From contig JAITVE010000338.1 in NCBI GenBank assembly GCA_031285975.1, positions 1 to 15,970 on the forward strand: DNA of 15,970 nucleotides, written 5' to 3'. This document shows positions 6,134 to 13,728 of the stretch, in pieces. The translations under genes and the position numbers were made by a program. The notes beneath the pieces were generated by a model. The model was not told where the DNA came from, searched no databases, and saw only the letters and a program-made list of their open reading frames with translations. Every line of letters starts with the position of its first letter. Within the stretch, counting starts at the first letter, position 1. The stretch is from Candidatus Adiutrix sp. (GTDB lineage: Bacteria; Desulfobacterota; Desulfarculia; Adiutricales; Adiutricaceae).

Positions 6134-7721
6134 CGCATTGCTGATTACCCTGGGCCTTGACGCCGATGGAGTCAAGGCCGGCATAAAGGACGCCGATGGG
6201 GCGGTAAGCAATGGCGTTAAAAAGATGGAGTCCAAGCTGTCCACAGCCATGAAGGGCGCGGCACGGTTCCTTGCCCCCGTACTGGGCGGCGTGGCCATCA
6301 AGGCGGCCCTGGATGATTATGTGGCCACGGCTGACCGCCTGGGCGACGTATCAGAGTCGCTCAATATGAGCGGACACGAGCTTGATACCTGGGGCAAGGC
6401 CGCGATAGTGGCTGGCGGTTCCGCCGAAGGGCTGGAAGGCTCCATCCGGGGGCTTGGAACCCAGATAGAAAACGCCGTCACTTTCGGCATGAAGAAGTCC
6501 CAAAAAGTTTTTGACGAACTGGGCATCAGCCTTAAGGACGCGGAGGGCAACACTAAATCGGCCACCCAGGTGATGACGGATTTGGCGGCGGTGGCCGACA
6601 CCATGGACAAGGCCCAATTCGCCGGCATCGCCAAAAAATTGGGCTTTGACGACGGCTCCATAATGCTCATGCAGCGGGGCAAGGCTGGGCTCGCTCAGTT
6701 GCTTGGGGAGATGGAAGGGTACGCGCTGACGGACAAGGAAATCGCGGCGGCTGGGGAATACGATGAAAAGATGAACCGCCTTTCGTTTTCCGTCAAGGCC
6801 GTGTCGAATATGTTTCTGTCGCTGCTGGTGCCCGCCCTTGATTTTGTGGCTAAAACCCTGACCAAGATTTTCACTTTTTTGAGGGAACACAAAGCCTTCA
6901 CCTATGCTTTTTTTACCGGGCTGGCCGCCGTTATTATGTCTGTCTGCATCCCGGCCCTGGGCGCTATGGCCGCCGCCGCATGGGCCGCGATATCTCCATT
7001 CTTGCCCGCCATTGCCATTATAGCCGGTCTGGCCCTGATATTCGACGATTTTTGGACATACGTCAACGGCGGCGAATCGGCACTTGAGGACTTTTGGTCT
7101 CTGTTCGGCACGGGCGAGGAAATATCGGCAAAGCTTGCCGCCGCGTGGGAAGTCCTGAAGGCGAGCGGGGAGGCGCTTTGGAACGGCCTTAAGGCCGCCT
7201 TTCGGCTCTATTTTGAATACTTTGGGCCGGCTATGGAAACGATGCTGTCCGCGATGGATAGCGCAATGGTCGCCCTTGGGGCGCTGCTGTCGGGCGACTT
7301 CGGAACGTTTAAAGATAAATTTATAGAGGCGTTCGCCAAGATTGGGGATGCCATTTTGTTGCAAATCGGCGGGGCCTTTCAGGCCGTTTGGGATTTGGCT
7401 GTAACAATATTCGACAAAATAGCCGACCTTGCGGGCGAAAAAATTAAAACGGCAGTCGGATTTTTGACGGGCGGCGAAGGCATGGCGGCCATGCACGGCA
7501 ACAATTTCAATTATTCCGCTGGCAATGCGGTGTCGCCAAGTAAGGCGGCGAGTGCGGGCAATATCGACCAGAGCAAGCACGATATCCGCATCGAAACCAA
7601 TGTCACAAATAGTACGCCCGAGGCAGTCGCGGGCTGGAACAAGGCCAATATAGACAGGGCCAATCAAGAGGCCCTCGTGAGGAATTTTAACTCAGGCGCG
7701 AATCAGGGCGGGAGCCGCTAA
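6117..7721 (+). CDS. Tail tape measure protein
   Basis: This encodes 534 residues and starts with GGAGG at 6103-6107, nine bases upstream, inside the chaperone extension. The N-terminus LGLDADGVKAGIKDADGA followed by amphipathic helices (residues about 15-130) is typical of tape measure proteins. A hydrophobic stretch at residues about 264-310 (AVIMSVCIPALGAMAAAAW and SPFLPAIAIIAGLALIF) could insert into the host membrane during DNA ejection. The C-terminal part is Ser/Asn/Ala-rich with a beta segment HDIRIETNVTN. At the usual rise of about 0.15 nm per residue, the tail would be near 80 nm; this length is an inference. Confidence 0.88.
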   Translation: MATIVDALLITLGLDADGVKAGIKDADGAVSNGVKKMESKLSTAMKGAARFLAPVLGGVAIKAALDDYVATADRLGDVSESLNMSGHELDTWGKAAIVAGGSAEGLEGSIRGLGTQIENAVTFGMKKSQKVFDELGISLKDAEGNTKSATQVMTDLAAVADTMDKAQFAGIAKKLGFDDGSIMLMQRGKAGLAQLLGEMEGYALTDKEIAAAGEYDEKMNRLSFSVKAVSNMFLSLLVPALDFVAKTLTKIFTFLREHKAFTYAFFTGLAAVIMSVCIPALGAMAAAAWAAISPFLPAIAIIAGLALIFDDFWTYVNGGESALEDFWSLFGTGEEISAKLAAAWEVLKASGEALWNGLKAAFRLYFEYFGPAMETMLSAMDSAMVALGALLSGDFGTFKDKFIEAFAKIGDAILLQIGGAFQAVWDLAVTIFDKIADLAGEKIKTAVGFLTGGEGMAAMHGNNFNYSAGNAVSPSKAASAGNIDQSKHDIRIETNVTNSTPEAVAGWNKANIDRANQEALVRNFNSGANQGGSR

Positions 7722-7723
7722 TT

Positions 7724-8257
7724 ATGCTTGAACAGGAATGGACAATATTAAATGAAAGCGGCGAAAGGCCGGTAAGCTTCACCAGCTTCTTTGATATCGA
7801 ATATCAAAATAAGGGTGAGGCCCTCACTTATCCCGTCGAAGAGGGCGCTTTTGCCAATTACAATAAGGTGCAAAATCCAGGAAATATCAAGGTTACGCTG
7901 GGAACACAGGGAACGGAACGGGATTTCAGCTTGATTTTGGATGTGCTGGACATCTACCAGAAGGAAGCGGAAAAGCTTTTTATCTCCACGCCCGCCGCCT
8001 ATTACGATGGCTACACGCTGGAAAGCTATAGCTATCGGCGGACAATTCAGTCCGGGGCCGGGACGCTAATTGTGTCCCTGACGCTGGTGGAGGTTCGCGA
8101 GGTCGAAACCCAAACCACAACCACGGTCATCACCAAGCCGAAGAACCCCACCAGTTCGAGCAAGGTCAATACCGGGAAAACGCAGCCGGAAGAACCTGGC
8201 AAGAAGGATGTTGAGACGGCGAAGAAACAATCCGCACTTAAAGGTTTGGGGCTTTAG
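7724..8257 (+). CDS. Dit-like baseplate ring protein
   Basis: This encodes 177 residues. Residues about 13-53 carry GERPVSFTSF, YPVEEGAFANYNKVQNPGNI: the motif (PVE-x-G...YNKV-x-x-P) fits the N-terminal domain of Dit-like tail proteins found at this place in DUF3383-sheath phages. The middle region ends with the strand LIVSLTLVEVREVET. The last 45 residues are a Thr/Lys/Pro-rich, probably disordered tail (TTTTVITKPKNPTSSSK). Dit-like rings surround the tube end and connect it to the baseplate. An A8 run follows the stop at once (8258-8265), ahead of the next ribosome binding site. The family call is good, the exact ring uncertain. Confidence 0.76.
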   Translation: MLEQEWTILNESGERPVSFTSFFDIEYQNKGEALTYPVEEGAFANYNKVQNPGNIKVTLGTQGTERDFSLILDVLDIYQKEAEKLFISTPAAYYDGYTLESYSYRRTIQSGAGTLIVSLTLVEVREVETQTTTTVITKPKNPTSSSKVNTGKTQPEEPGKKDVETAKKQSALKGLGL

Positions 8258-8267
8258 AAAAAAAAGA

Positions 8268-8276
8268 GGGAGGTGA
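8268..8276 (+). promoter_or_regulatory. Ribosome binding site of the baseplate plug gene
   Basis: GGGAGGTGA lies just upstream of GTG 8278 and ATG 8281. The core GGAGG (8269-8273) is seven bases from ATG 8281 and only four from GTG 8278, so 8281 is the better start. The A8 run before it should keep the site unstructured. Confidence 0.75.
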
Positions 8277-8280
8277 CGTG

Positions 8281-8601
8281 ATGCAAAAAATACCGCTTTC
8301 AAAGCTGCCCGCGCAAAATCTCAACGTAATCCTGGCGGGGCAGTATTGCCTCCTTTCCGTATATTGGCGACAGGAACGATTATATATGGATGTGCTGGCA
8401 AATGGAAGCGCCGTTTGCCGGGGGGCGGTTTGCGAGAACCGGGCCGACGTCGTCCAGTCGCCCACGCCCTTCTTTAAGGGTTCGCTGCATTTTCTGGACA
8501 CCGAAGGCGACAGGCCGCCGCATTGGGAGGGCCTGGGCAGCCGCTACCGCCTTTTATATGTTGCCGCCGGGGAAGAACTTCCCGAAGGGCTGAGGTTTTG
8601 A
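8281..8601 (+). CDS. Baseplate plug protein (Pam3 gp18-like)
   Basis: This encodes 106 residues. The opening KIPLSKLPAQNLNVILAGQ, the central LYMDVLANGSAVCRGAVCEN (residues about 35-54) and the ending GLGSRYRLLYV closely follow the pattern of the small plug proteins described for cyanophage Pam3 and related baseplates (I-PLS-IP-Q-L at the start, LG-RYRL-Y at the end). In those phages the protein sits at the centre of the baseplate between tube and hub. The order Dit-like, plug, hub is the same here. It has an extra GTG-encoded residue if translation begins at 8278. The stop lies one base before the hub start. Confidence 0.78.
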   Translation: MQKIPLSKLPAQNLNVILAGQYCLLSVYWRQERLYMDVLANGSAVCRGAVCENRADVVQSPTPFFKGSLHFLDTEGDRPPHWEGLGSRYRLLYVAAGEELPEGLRF

Positions 8602-8602
8602 T

Positions 8603-9463
8603 ATGCCGAAAAGTTTCGCTGTAAAAACTATTGAAATATCCGTAACGCTCTCGCAGGGCAGTTTCGGCGAGGGCGGGAACACCAAGATTATTGAGGGGCT
8701 GGCCTGTGAGGTCTCGGTGGATAAGCCGGGGCTGCCGGAAAAGAACAGCGCCAATATCAAAATTTGGGGCATGAAATACGACGACATGGCCCAGCTGACC
8801 ATGCTGTCTTTCCGGCCCCTGGAATCGCAAAACAACCTGATCCAGGTCAAGGCCGGTGATTTGGACGGGGCGCTGGCCCTGGTTTTTCAGGGTGAAATTA
8901 CCCGCGCCTCCGCCGATTTCAACGCCGCCCCGGACGTGGCCATGGAATTTGAAGCCGACAGCGGCAGCTACCCCAACCAGATCGCCAGCCCGGTGATGAC
9001 GGTGAACGGGGAGGCCCAGGCGGTCAATTTGTTCAGCCAGTTCGCCGCCGAGGCCGGGTATGAATTCAAGGACGAGGGCGTAACGGCCTCCGTGCAAAAC
9101 GCCTGGTTCCCCGGCTCGCCCATTGAAAAGTGTCAAAAGCTGGCCCGCGACATCGGCTGCGAACTCGTCATCGACGACGGCGTTATCATCGTCATGCCCG
9201 CCGGTCAGGCGCGGGAGGGCAACGCGGTTCTGCTCAACAAGGATAACGGGCTGATCGGCTACCCCACGTTCAATCAGGACGGCATTGTCTGCCGCTGCAT
9301 CTTCAACCCCGACCTGCAATACGGCGGCCTGATGAAAATGGAAAGCATCGTCCCCAGGGCCACCGGGGTCTGGAAAATAACCAAGCTCAGCCACAGCCTG
9401 TCGGCCTACGTTCCCGGTGGCGGCAATTGGGAAACGAATATAGAGGCGGCCTACAATGAGTGA
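8603..9463 (+). CDS. Baseplate hub protein (gp27/gp44/gpD-like)
   Basis: This encodes 286 residues. It starts with a beta-rich domain (VKTIEISVTLSQGSFGEGG...IIEGLACEVSVDKPG), then NSANIKIWGMKYDDMAQLTM, a second beta domain with VFQGEITRASADF (residues about 92-105) and a middle helix IEKCQKLARDIGCELVIDDG (residues about 173-192). This arrangement of two tube-like barrels separated by a small alpha-beta domain is typical of trimeric hub proteins such as Mu gp44, P2 gpD and T4 gp27. It would make the adaptor between the sixfold tube and the threefold spike. The family is judged from architecture and position, not from close identity. The last eight bases overlap the spike gene. Confidence 0.78.
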   Translation: MPKSFAVKTIEISVTLSQGSFGEGGNTKIIEGLACEVSVDKPGLPEKNSANIKIWGMKYDDMAQLTMLSFRPLESQNNLIQVKAGDLDGALALVFQGEITRASADFNAAPDVAMEFEADSGSYPNQIASPVMTVNGEAQAVNLFSQFAAEAGYEFKDEGVTASVQNAWFPGSPIEKCQKLARDIGCELVIDDGVIIVMPAGQAREGNAVLLNKDNGLIGYPTFNQDGIVCRCIFNPDLQYGGLMKMESIVPRATGVWKITKLSHSLSAYVPGGGNWETNIEAAYNE

Positions 9464-10316
9464 CAAAACGGTCAAGGGCGCGAAAAAGCTCAACACAGCC
9501 AATACGATGGTGAACGCCATAGAGTTCGCGGTCACCCAGGCCATTCGCAGCCAGGTGAACACCTCCGAACTGGTGGTCATCGGCCAGGCCGACCAGAACG
9601 GGCACGACGGCCCCGGCGGCTACGCCTCGGCCACGCCCCTGGTCAAACAGACGGATGGCTTTGACAACGGCCTCCCGGCCACCGCCCTGCACCATCTGGC
9701 TTATTACCGGCCCCAGGCGGGCAAGGCCGCCATTATTATGAACCCCCAGCCGGGAGACAAGGCCCTGGCGGTCAGCATGAAGCGGGACAGTTCCGGCATT
9801 GGGGTGGACACCAAAGAGGCTGTGCAGCCAGGGAGCCACCGCAGCTTTGACCAGGCCGACAGCATTTTATTCAACGGCGTTCTTGGGGTGACCCCGGAAA
9901 TTTACCTGAACCTTGACCCGGACAGCGGAGACATTACGCTCTCCACCAAGGCCGCCAAAATTGAAATTTCCTGCCGGGAGTCCGGCGACATAGAGGTCAA
10001 AACCCTTTCCGGCGACATCGCCATAAACACCGCCGCCGGCAACGTTACGGTGGACGCGACTGAAAAAGTCACCGTAACCTGCCGGGAAATAATTCTTGAC
10101 GGCAACGTGCGGATTACCGGGGGCCTGGTGGTGGAGGGCGCGACCACGGGCGCGAACGGCCCCGCGATATTCAGCCAGGGCATTAGCAACCAAACCGGCG
10201 ACATCGTCAACCAGGGCGGCGATATAAAAACCAGCGCCGTCACCCTTAACGGCCACACCCACGCGGGCGTGGAGCCGGGCGGCGGCGACACCGACAGCCC
10301 GAACTCAGGAACATGA
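9456..10316 (+). CDS. Baseplate spike protein (Gp138-N / gpV-like) with HxH tip
   Basis: This encodes 286 residues, overlapping the hub gene by eight bases. Residues about 30-130 look like the OB-fold of Gp138/gpV-type spikes (SELVVIGQADQNGHDGPGG, then a charged PQPGDKALAVSM block). From residue 150 the sequence becomes a repetitive beta-helix (GDITLSTKAAKIEIS, GDIEVKTLSGDIAINTAAG, NVTVDATEKVTV). Near the end lies LNGHTHAGV with His at 267 and 269. In P2 gpV and related spikes an HxH pair at the tip binds an iron ion; a similar metal site is inferred here. Seventeen Gly/Asp/Pro-rich residues follow the motif. The spike would pierce the outer membrane. Confidence 0.83.
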   Translation: MSDKTVKGAKKLNTANTMVNAIEFAVTQAIRSQVNTSELVVIGQADQNGHDGPGGYASATPLVKQTDGFDNGLPATALHHLAYYRPQAGKAAIIMNPQPGDKALAVSMKRDSSGIGVDTKEAVQPGSHRSFDQADSILFNGVLGVTPEIYLNLDPDSGDITLSTKAAKIEISCRESGDIEVKTLSGDIAINTAAGNVTVDATEKVTVTCREIILDGNVRITGGLVVEGATTGANGPAIFSQGISNQTGDIVNQGGDIKTSAVTLNGHTHAGVEPGGGDTDSPNSGT

Positions 10317-10317
10317 T

Positions 10318-10695
10318 ATGGCCCATACACGTAGGACATTAGAGCTGACCAAAGACTGGGACATTACCCTCACCGCGTCCGGCGGCCTGGCGCTGGCGGG
10401 CGGGGCCCTGGCCACGGCCCAGAATGTGGCCAACGAGGCGCGGCTTTTTGTCGGCGACGCCTATTTCATCCAGGACAAGGGCTTGCCCCACTTCGCCACC
10501 GAACTGGGCCGGCCGGTTTCGCAATCAAGCATCCTGCGGGCACAATTGTCGCGGGCGGCCGGGCGGGTGAAGGACGTGGCCAGGGTTCTGGAAATCAACG
10601 TTGAAGATTTTAACCCCGTCGACCGCAAACTTTCCGGCTCGATACGCTTCAACACGGCGGAGGATTCGGCCAATGAACAGCTTACGTATTTTTAA
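10318..10695 (+). CDS. Baseplate wedge protein, gp25-like (gpW family)
   Basis: This encodes 125 residues. DWDITLTASGGLALAGGALA (residues 13-32), AQNVANEARLFVGDAYFIQDKGLPH and SILRAQLSRAAGRVKDVARV are the core signature of gp25-like wedge proteins (T4 gp25, P2 gpW, and the DUF2634 group): a GD/E-aY followed by a G-x-P loop and a conserved helix. In contractile machines this protein binds the first sheath ring and forms a wedge core bundle with the gpJ/gp6-type protein encoded next. The start is one base after the spike stop. Confidence 0.85.
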   Translation: MAHTRRTLELTKDWDITLTASGGLALAGGALATAQNVANEARLFVGDAYFIQDKGLPHFATELGRPVSQSSILRAQLSRAAGRVKDVARVLEINVEDFNPVDRKLSGSIRFNTAEDSANEQLTYF

Positions 10696-10706
10696 GGGGG
10701 CCGCCA

Positions 10707-11933
10707 ATGGCTGAAAGCAATTTGATTTTCGACCCGGCCACGGGCCTTTACGCTCCCGACACTGCGGACATCCGCGCCGCCGTGGCCGACGATTGGGTTT
10801 TGGCCTTTCAAGACCCCGACCTGCCACCCCTGGACACGGAACCCACCACGCCCGCCGGGCAGCTGATAGACGCCGAGGTGGCCGAGGTCGAAGCCAAGAA
10901 TGCGGCCATGCTTTTCATGGCCAGCCAGTTCAACCCCCGCGTGTCGGACGGGCGATGGCAGGACGGCATAGGCTATATCTATTTCATTGAACGCAAACTG
11001 GCCGAGCCCTCCGTGGTCACCTGCCAGCTGACGGGCCTCAACGGCACGGTCATTCCTTACGGGGCGCTAGTGGGGTCGGTCACGGGCCACACCCTGATCT
11101 GCAACAGTTCCGCCGCCATCGGGCCGGACGGCACAGCCGAAACCACTTTCAGGAACGCGGAATGGGGGCCGGTGGACTTCGCCCCGCATTCCGTCAATTC
11201 CATCATTACCGTGGTTCCGGGCTGGGACACGGTGGACAACGAGGCCGCCGGGGCCCTGGGCCGCGAACTGGAAACGCGGGCCGAGTTCGAGGCGCGGCGC
11301 TTCAACTCCGTGGTCAAAAACGCCCACGGCTCCGTGCCTTCGCTCTTCGGGGAAATTGCCAATATCGACGGGGTGCTTGATTGCCTGGTGCTGGAAAACA
11401 TCGGCCCCGACCCCGCGATTAAATACGGGGTGGAGGTGCCCGGACACGGCATAGTGGTATGCGTCTACGGCGGCGACGATTCGGCCATCGCCGAGGCCAT
11501 TTACCGCAAGAAAGACAACGGCTGCGATACGGGCGGCAACACAGATATCACGTACACGGCGTCCGATTACCATAACGCGCTTTATGAATACAAAATCATG
11601 CGCCCGGAACCCGTCAATTTTTGGATTCGCGTCAGCATGGGAAAGCAAAGCGGCCTCACCCAAAACGTCGTCGACGCCCTGAAACAGGCCCTGTACGATG
11701 ATTTTTACGGCGACGGCGCTGATGAAGACAACTCCCGGGTGGGCCTGGCCACTACGGTTTACGCTTCGCGCTTTTATTGTTCGGCCAGTTCGGTGCCGGG
11801 CGTGAAGAATATTTTAAGCATCGAAATTGCCTTGTCGAACGATGACCCGCAATATGCCGACGCCGTGACCATAAACGGCGACCAGGAGCCCACGCTCTCG
11901 CTGGCCAATATCGCGGTTATCCTGCAAGCGTAG
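10707..11933 (+). CDS. Baseplate J-like wedge protein (gp6/gpJ family)
   Basis: This encodes 408 residues. The N-terminal TPAGQLIDAEVAEVEAKNAA helix (residues about 48-67) and ASQFNPRVSDGRWQDGIGY, followed by a barrel with GTVIPYGALVGSVTG (residues about 110-125) and AEWGPVDFAPHSVN, are the standard pattern of baseplate J-like proteins. The ELETRAEFEARRFNSVV helix and a C-terminal alpha-beta part (QNVVDALKQALYDDFYG) complete the fold. Dimers of this protein form the ring of wedges that opens on contraction. GGGGG at 10696-10700 gives a weak ribosome binding site. The call is firm. Confidence 0.87.
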   Translation: MAESNLIFDPATGLYAPDTADIRAAVADDWVLAFQDPDLPPLDTEPTTPAGQLIDAEVAEVEAKNAAMLFMASQFNPRVSDGRWQDGIGYIYFIERKLAEPSVVTCQLTGLNGTVIPYGALVGSVTGHTLICNSSAAIGPDGTAETTFRNAEWGPVDFAPHSVNSIITVVPGWDTVDNEAAGALGRELETRAEFEARRFNSVVKNAHGSVPSLFGEIANIDGVLDCLVLENIGPDPAIKYGVEVPGHGIVVCVYGGDDSAIAEAIYRKKDNGCDTGGNTDITYTASDYHNALYEYKIMRPEPVNFWIRVSMGKQSGLTQNVVDALKQALYDDFYGDGADEDNSRVGLATTVYASRFYCSASSVPGVKNILSIEIALSNDDPQYADAVTINGDQEPTLSLANIAVILQA

Positions 11934-11942
11934 GGGGCTGGA

Positions 11943-12674
11943 ATGTACACTTGGCGAAACTGGCGGGGCACAAAAAATATACGCGAACTGGAAAACGTCC
12001 GCGAGGCGACCAGCTACGCCATTCAAAGCCAGTATTCGGCCAGTGAAAAAATACTGGCCCTGGCGGCTGGGTTCCAGGCCCGCATCGACCCCCATGCGGA
12101 TATCGACCTGTTTTACGACAAGATGTTCAACATTTACACCGCCGAGGGCGTGGGCCTGGACAACTGGGGCGTGATTCTGGGCATAGGCCGAACCATCGAA
12201 GGGCCGCCGGTTTATGACTGCTTCGGCTTTTTCGGCTCGGAGCTGGCCCCCTTCAACCAAAAGCCGTTCGTGCCCGACCTTAGCAGCATCCCCCCGTTTT
12301 ATATCACCCTTGGTGATGAATCGTTCCGGCTGCTTTTGCTGTATAAGGCCCTGGCTAACATATCGGCCAGCGACGCGGCCACGCAAAATAAGCTGCTCTC
12401 CGTCCTGATCGATACGGGGGCGGGCGGCTTCAGCGGCGCGGCCTATGTGCTGGAAGTCGGCACAATGGTTATCCGCTGGGTTTTCGAAACGTTTCTGACC
12501 GCTGAACAGCTGGCTATTTTCAGGGTGGCCGGAACCCTGGCCAGGGGGGCCGGGGTGGGCTGGGAGCTTTTCGCCGTTGACCCCAAAAAGGTGTTCGGCT
12601 TTTTCGGCTCGAACAATCAACCCTTCAACCAGGCGCAGTTCGTGCCTGACAAGTCTTTAGTACGTGGAGTTTAA
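11943..12674 (+). CDS. DUF2612 baseplate wedge protein (gpI-like)
   Basis: This encodes 243 residues. ASEKILALAAGFQARIDPHADI (residues about 34-55) and the block MFNIYTAEGVGLDNWGVILG (residues about 62-81) fit DUF2612, a group that takes the place of P2 gpI in many baseplates and completes the wedge with the J-like protein. It also provides attachment for fibres. The motif FGFFGS-x(4)-FNQ-x-FVPD is present twice, at residues 94-112 and at 218-236 near the C-terminus. The second copy ends seven residues before the stop. The family call is good; the role of the repeated motif is unknown to me. Confidence 0.8.
   Translation: MYTWRNWRGTKNIRELENVREATSYAIQSQYSASEKILALAAGFQARIDPHADIDLFYDKMFNIYTAEGVGLDNWGVILGIGRTIEGPPVYDCFGFFGSELAPFNQKPFVPDLSSIPPFYITLGDESFRLLLLYKALANISASDAATQNKLLSVLIDTGAGGFSGAAYVLEVGTMVIRWVFETFLTAEQLAIFRVAGTLARGAGVGWELFAVDPKKVFGFFGSNNQPFNQAQFVPDKSLVRGV
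12222..12278 (+). repeat. Repeated 57-base motif, copy 1 (FGFFGS/FNQ/FVPD)
   Basis: This stretch encodes FGFFGSELAPFNQKPFVPD. It matches 12594-12650 with an exact 18-base start (12222-12239) and a period of 372 bases (124 codons). Confidence 0.85.
12594..12650 (+). repeat. Repeated 57-base motif, copy 2
   Basis: This stretch encodes FGFFGSNNQPFNQAQFVPD at the C-terminal end of the DUF2612 protein. Twelve or more of 19 residues are identical to copy 1, and the first 18 bases are identical. Confidence 0.85.
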
Positions 12675-12677
12675 AAT

Positions 12678-13718
12678 ATGCCCATACCATCATTTCCCGT
12701 AAACCTGCTTCCGCGCCCCTTTGCCGACAATGGCGACGTGGCGCTCATCCCCGACGATAAACCGCAGGTGTCCGGCCTGGCCAGCTGGAAGAAAGGTTTT
12801 GACGTTGAAAACCAGCTGCCGCAGAGCGCGGGCGGCATTCCTCCGCACCGGACGGACTTCAACGGCATTTTCAAAATGCTTTCCGCCTTCGCTTTCTGGG
12901 GGCAGTCCGGCGGCCAGGCGGTGTACAGCGCGGCCCTCAATTATTCCGCGCCGTGCCTGACGTTTTACAATGGGCGGCTCTGGTGGTGCCTCATCACCAA
13001 CGGCCCGGAAACGGGAAGCAGCCCCGGCGTGGTCGCGCCCGGCAGCAATGACGCCGTATGGCAGGACTTTTGGAATTTTTTACGGAACTCGTCGGGCGGA
13101 GGCAGCGGAGGCGGCGGCGCGGTGGTGACGTTCCCCGGCTACCTCACCCAATTTATGAACTTTTACGAGCAAACCCCGCCGGAAGGCTGGGCCATCCGCA
13201 ATGGCGACGTCCTGGCCAGTGCTGATACCGCCTATCCTGATTTGTGGGCCGCGCTCCAACTGCCCGTCAATTCGTGGAAACTTAAATCTGAAACGGCGTG
13301 GCAAGCCTTAAGGGATGAGGCGGACGACCAAAAAGGCGCGGCTCCGTTCTTTGTGCTGGACACCAGCGCCCGCACAATCCGGCTGCCGGACACTCGCGGC
13401 GATTATGAGCGCTGCGCTGGCGCAGGGACAATGGCCAGCGTGGGGCAGTGGCACGGGGACGCGATCAGGAATATAACGGGTTCTCACTACTTTGGACAAG
13501 ACATGGATGTAGTTGCTCCGCGCAACCCTTCCGGGGCTTTTTCTTACGGCCCCACGGTAAGAGACACACAAGACCATTTGACCTGGGTCAACGCTGTAAC
13601 AAATTCTTGGTGCCCGCTGAAATTTGACGCTTCCGAGGTGGTACCTACCGCTGCCGAAAATCGTACGCGCGCCTTCGGTACGCTTGGCTGTGTTTATATC
13701 GGAACCCCGGCAGCTTAA
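12678..13718 (+). CDS. Tail fibre / collar-type host-recognition protein
   Basis: This encodes 346 residues. The first 135 form a likely baseplate-attachment domain (RPFADNGDVALIPDD, LPQSAGGIPPHRTDFNGIFK, then AVYSAALNYSAPCLTFYNGRLWWC). A Gly/Ser linker follows at residues about 136-148 (SSGGGSGGGG). The C-terminal half has QTPPEGWAIRNGDVL (residues about 170-184), a tail-collar-like strand used in short fibres, and TIRLPDTRGDYERCAG. The end is NRTRAFGTLGCVYIG. From about 13480 the DNA is richer in A/T than the rest of the gene. Its likely role is receptor binding or fibre anchoring; which of the two is not clear. It starts three bases after the DUF2612 stop. Confidence 0.76.
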   Translation: MPIPSFPVNLLPRPFADNGDVALIPDDKPQVSGLASWKKGFDVENQLPQSAGGIPPHRTDFNGIFKMLSAFAFWGQSGGQAVYSAALNYSAPCLTFYNGRLWWCLITNGPETGSSPGVVAPGSNDAVWQDFWNFLRNSSGGGSGGGGAVVTFPGYLTQFMNFYEQTPPEGWAIRNGDVLASADTAYPDLWAALQLPVNSWKLKSETAWQALRDEADDQKGAAPFFVLDTSARTIRLPDTRGDYERCAGAGTMASVGQWHGDAIRNITGSHYFGQDMDVVAPRNPSGAFSYGPTVRDTQDHLTWVNAVTNSWCPLKFDASEVVPTAAENRTRAFGTLGCVYIGTPAA

Positions 13719-13723
13719 AGGAG
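13719..13723 (+). promoter_or_regulatory. Ribosome binding site of the long fibre gene
   Basis: AGGAG directly follows the upstream TAA (13716-13718) and is five bases before ATG 13729. It fixes the start of the long fibre gene. Confidence 0.8.
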
Positions 13724-13728
13724 TTGAA

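Noticed and set aside
6351..7667. 438-codon open frame on the minus strand
   Set aside because: It is antisense to the tape measure gene and a by-product of the same composition effect; no family features.
8474..9580. 368-codon open frame on the minus strand
   Set aside because: It lies opposite the plug and hub genes, which have good starts and family features.
13412..13425. Short palindrome CTGCGC-TG-GCGCAG
   Set aside because: It lies in coding sequence, has too small a loop for a stable long hairpin and is likely to be chance in GC-rich DNA.
13400..13718. Variable repeat of a diversity-generating retroelement in the fibre gene
   Set aside because: No matching template repeat, no reverse transcriptase and no cluster of AAY codons was seen in the window.
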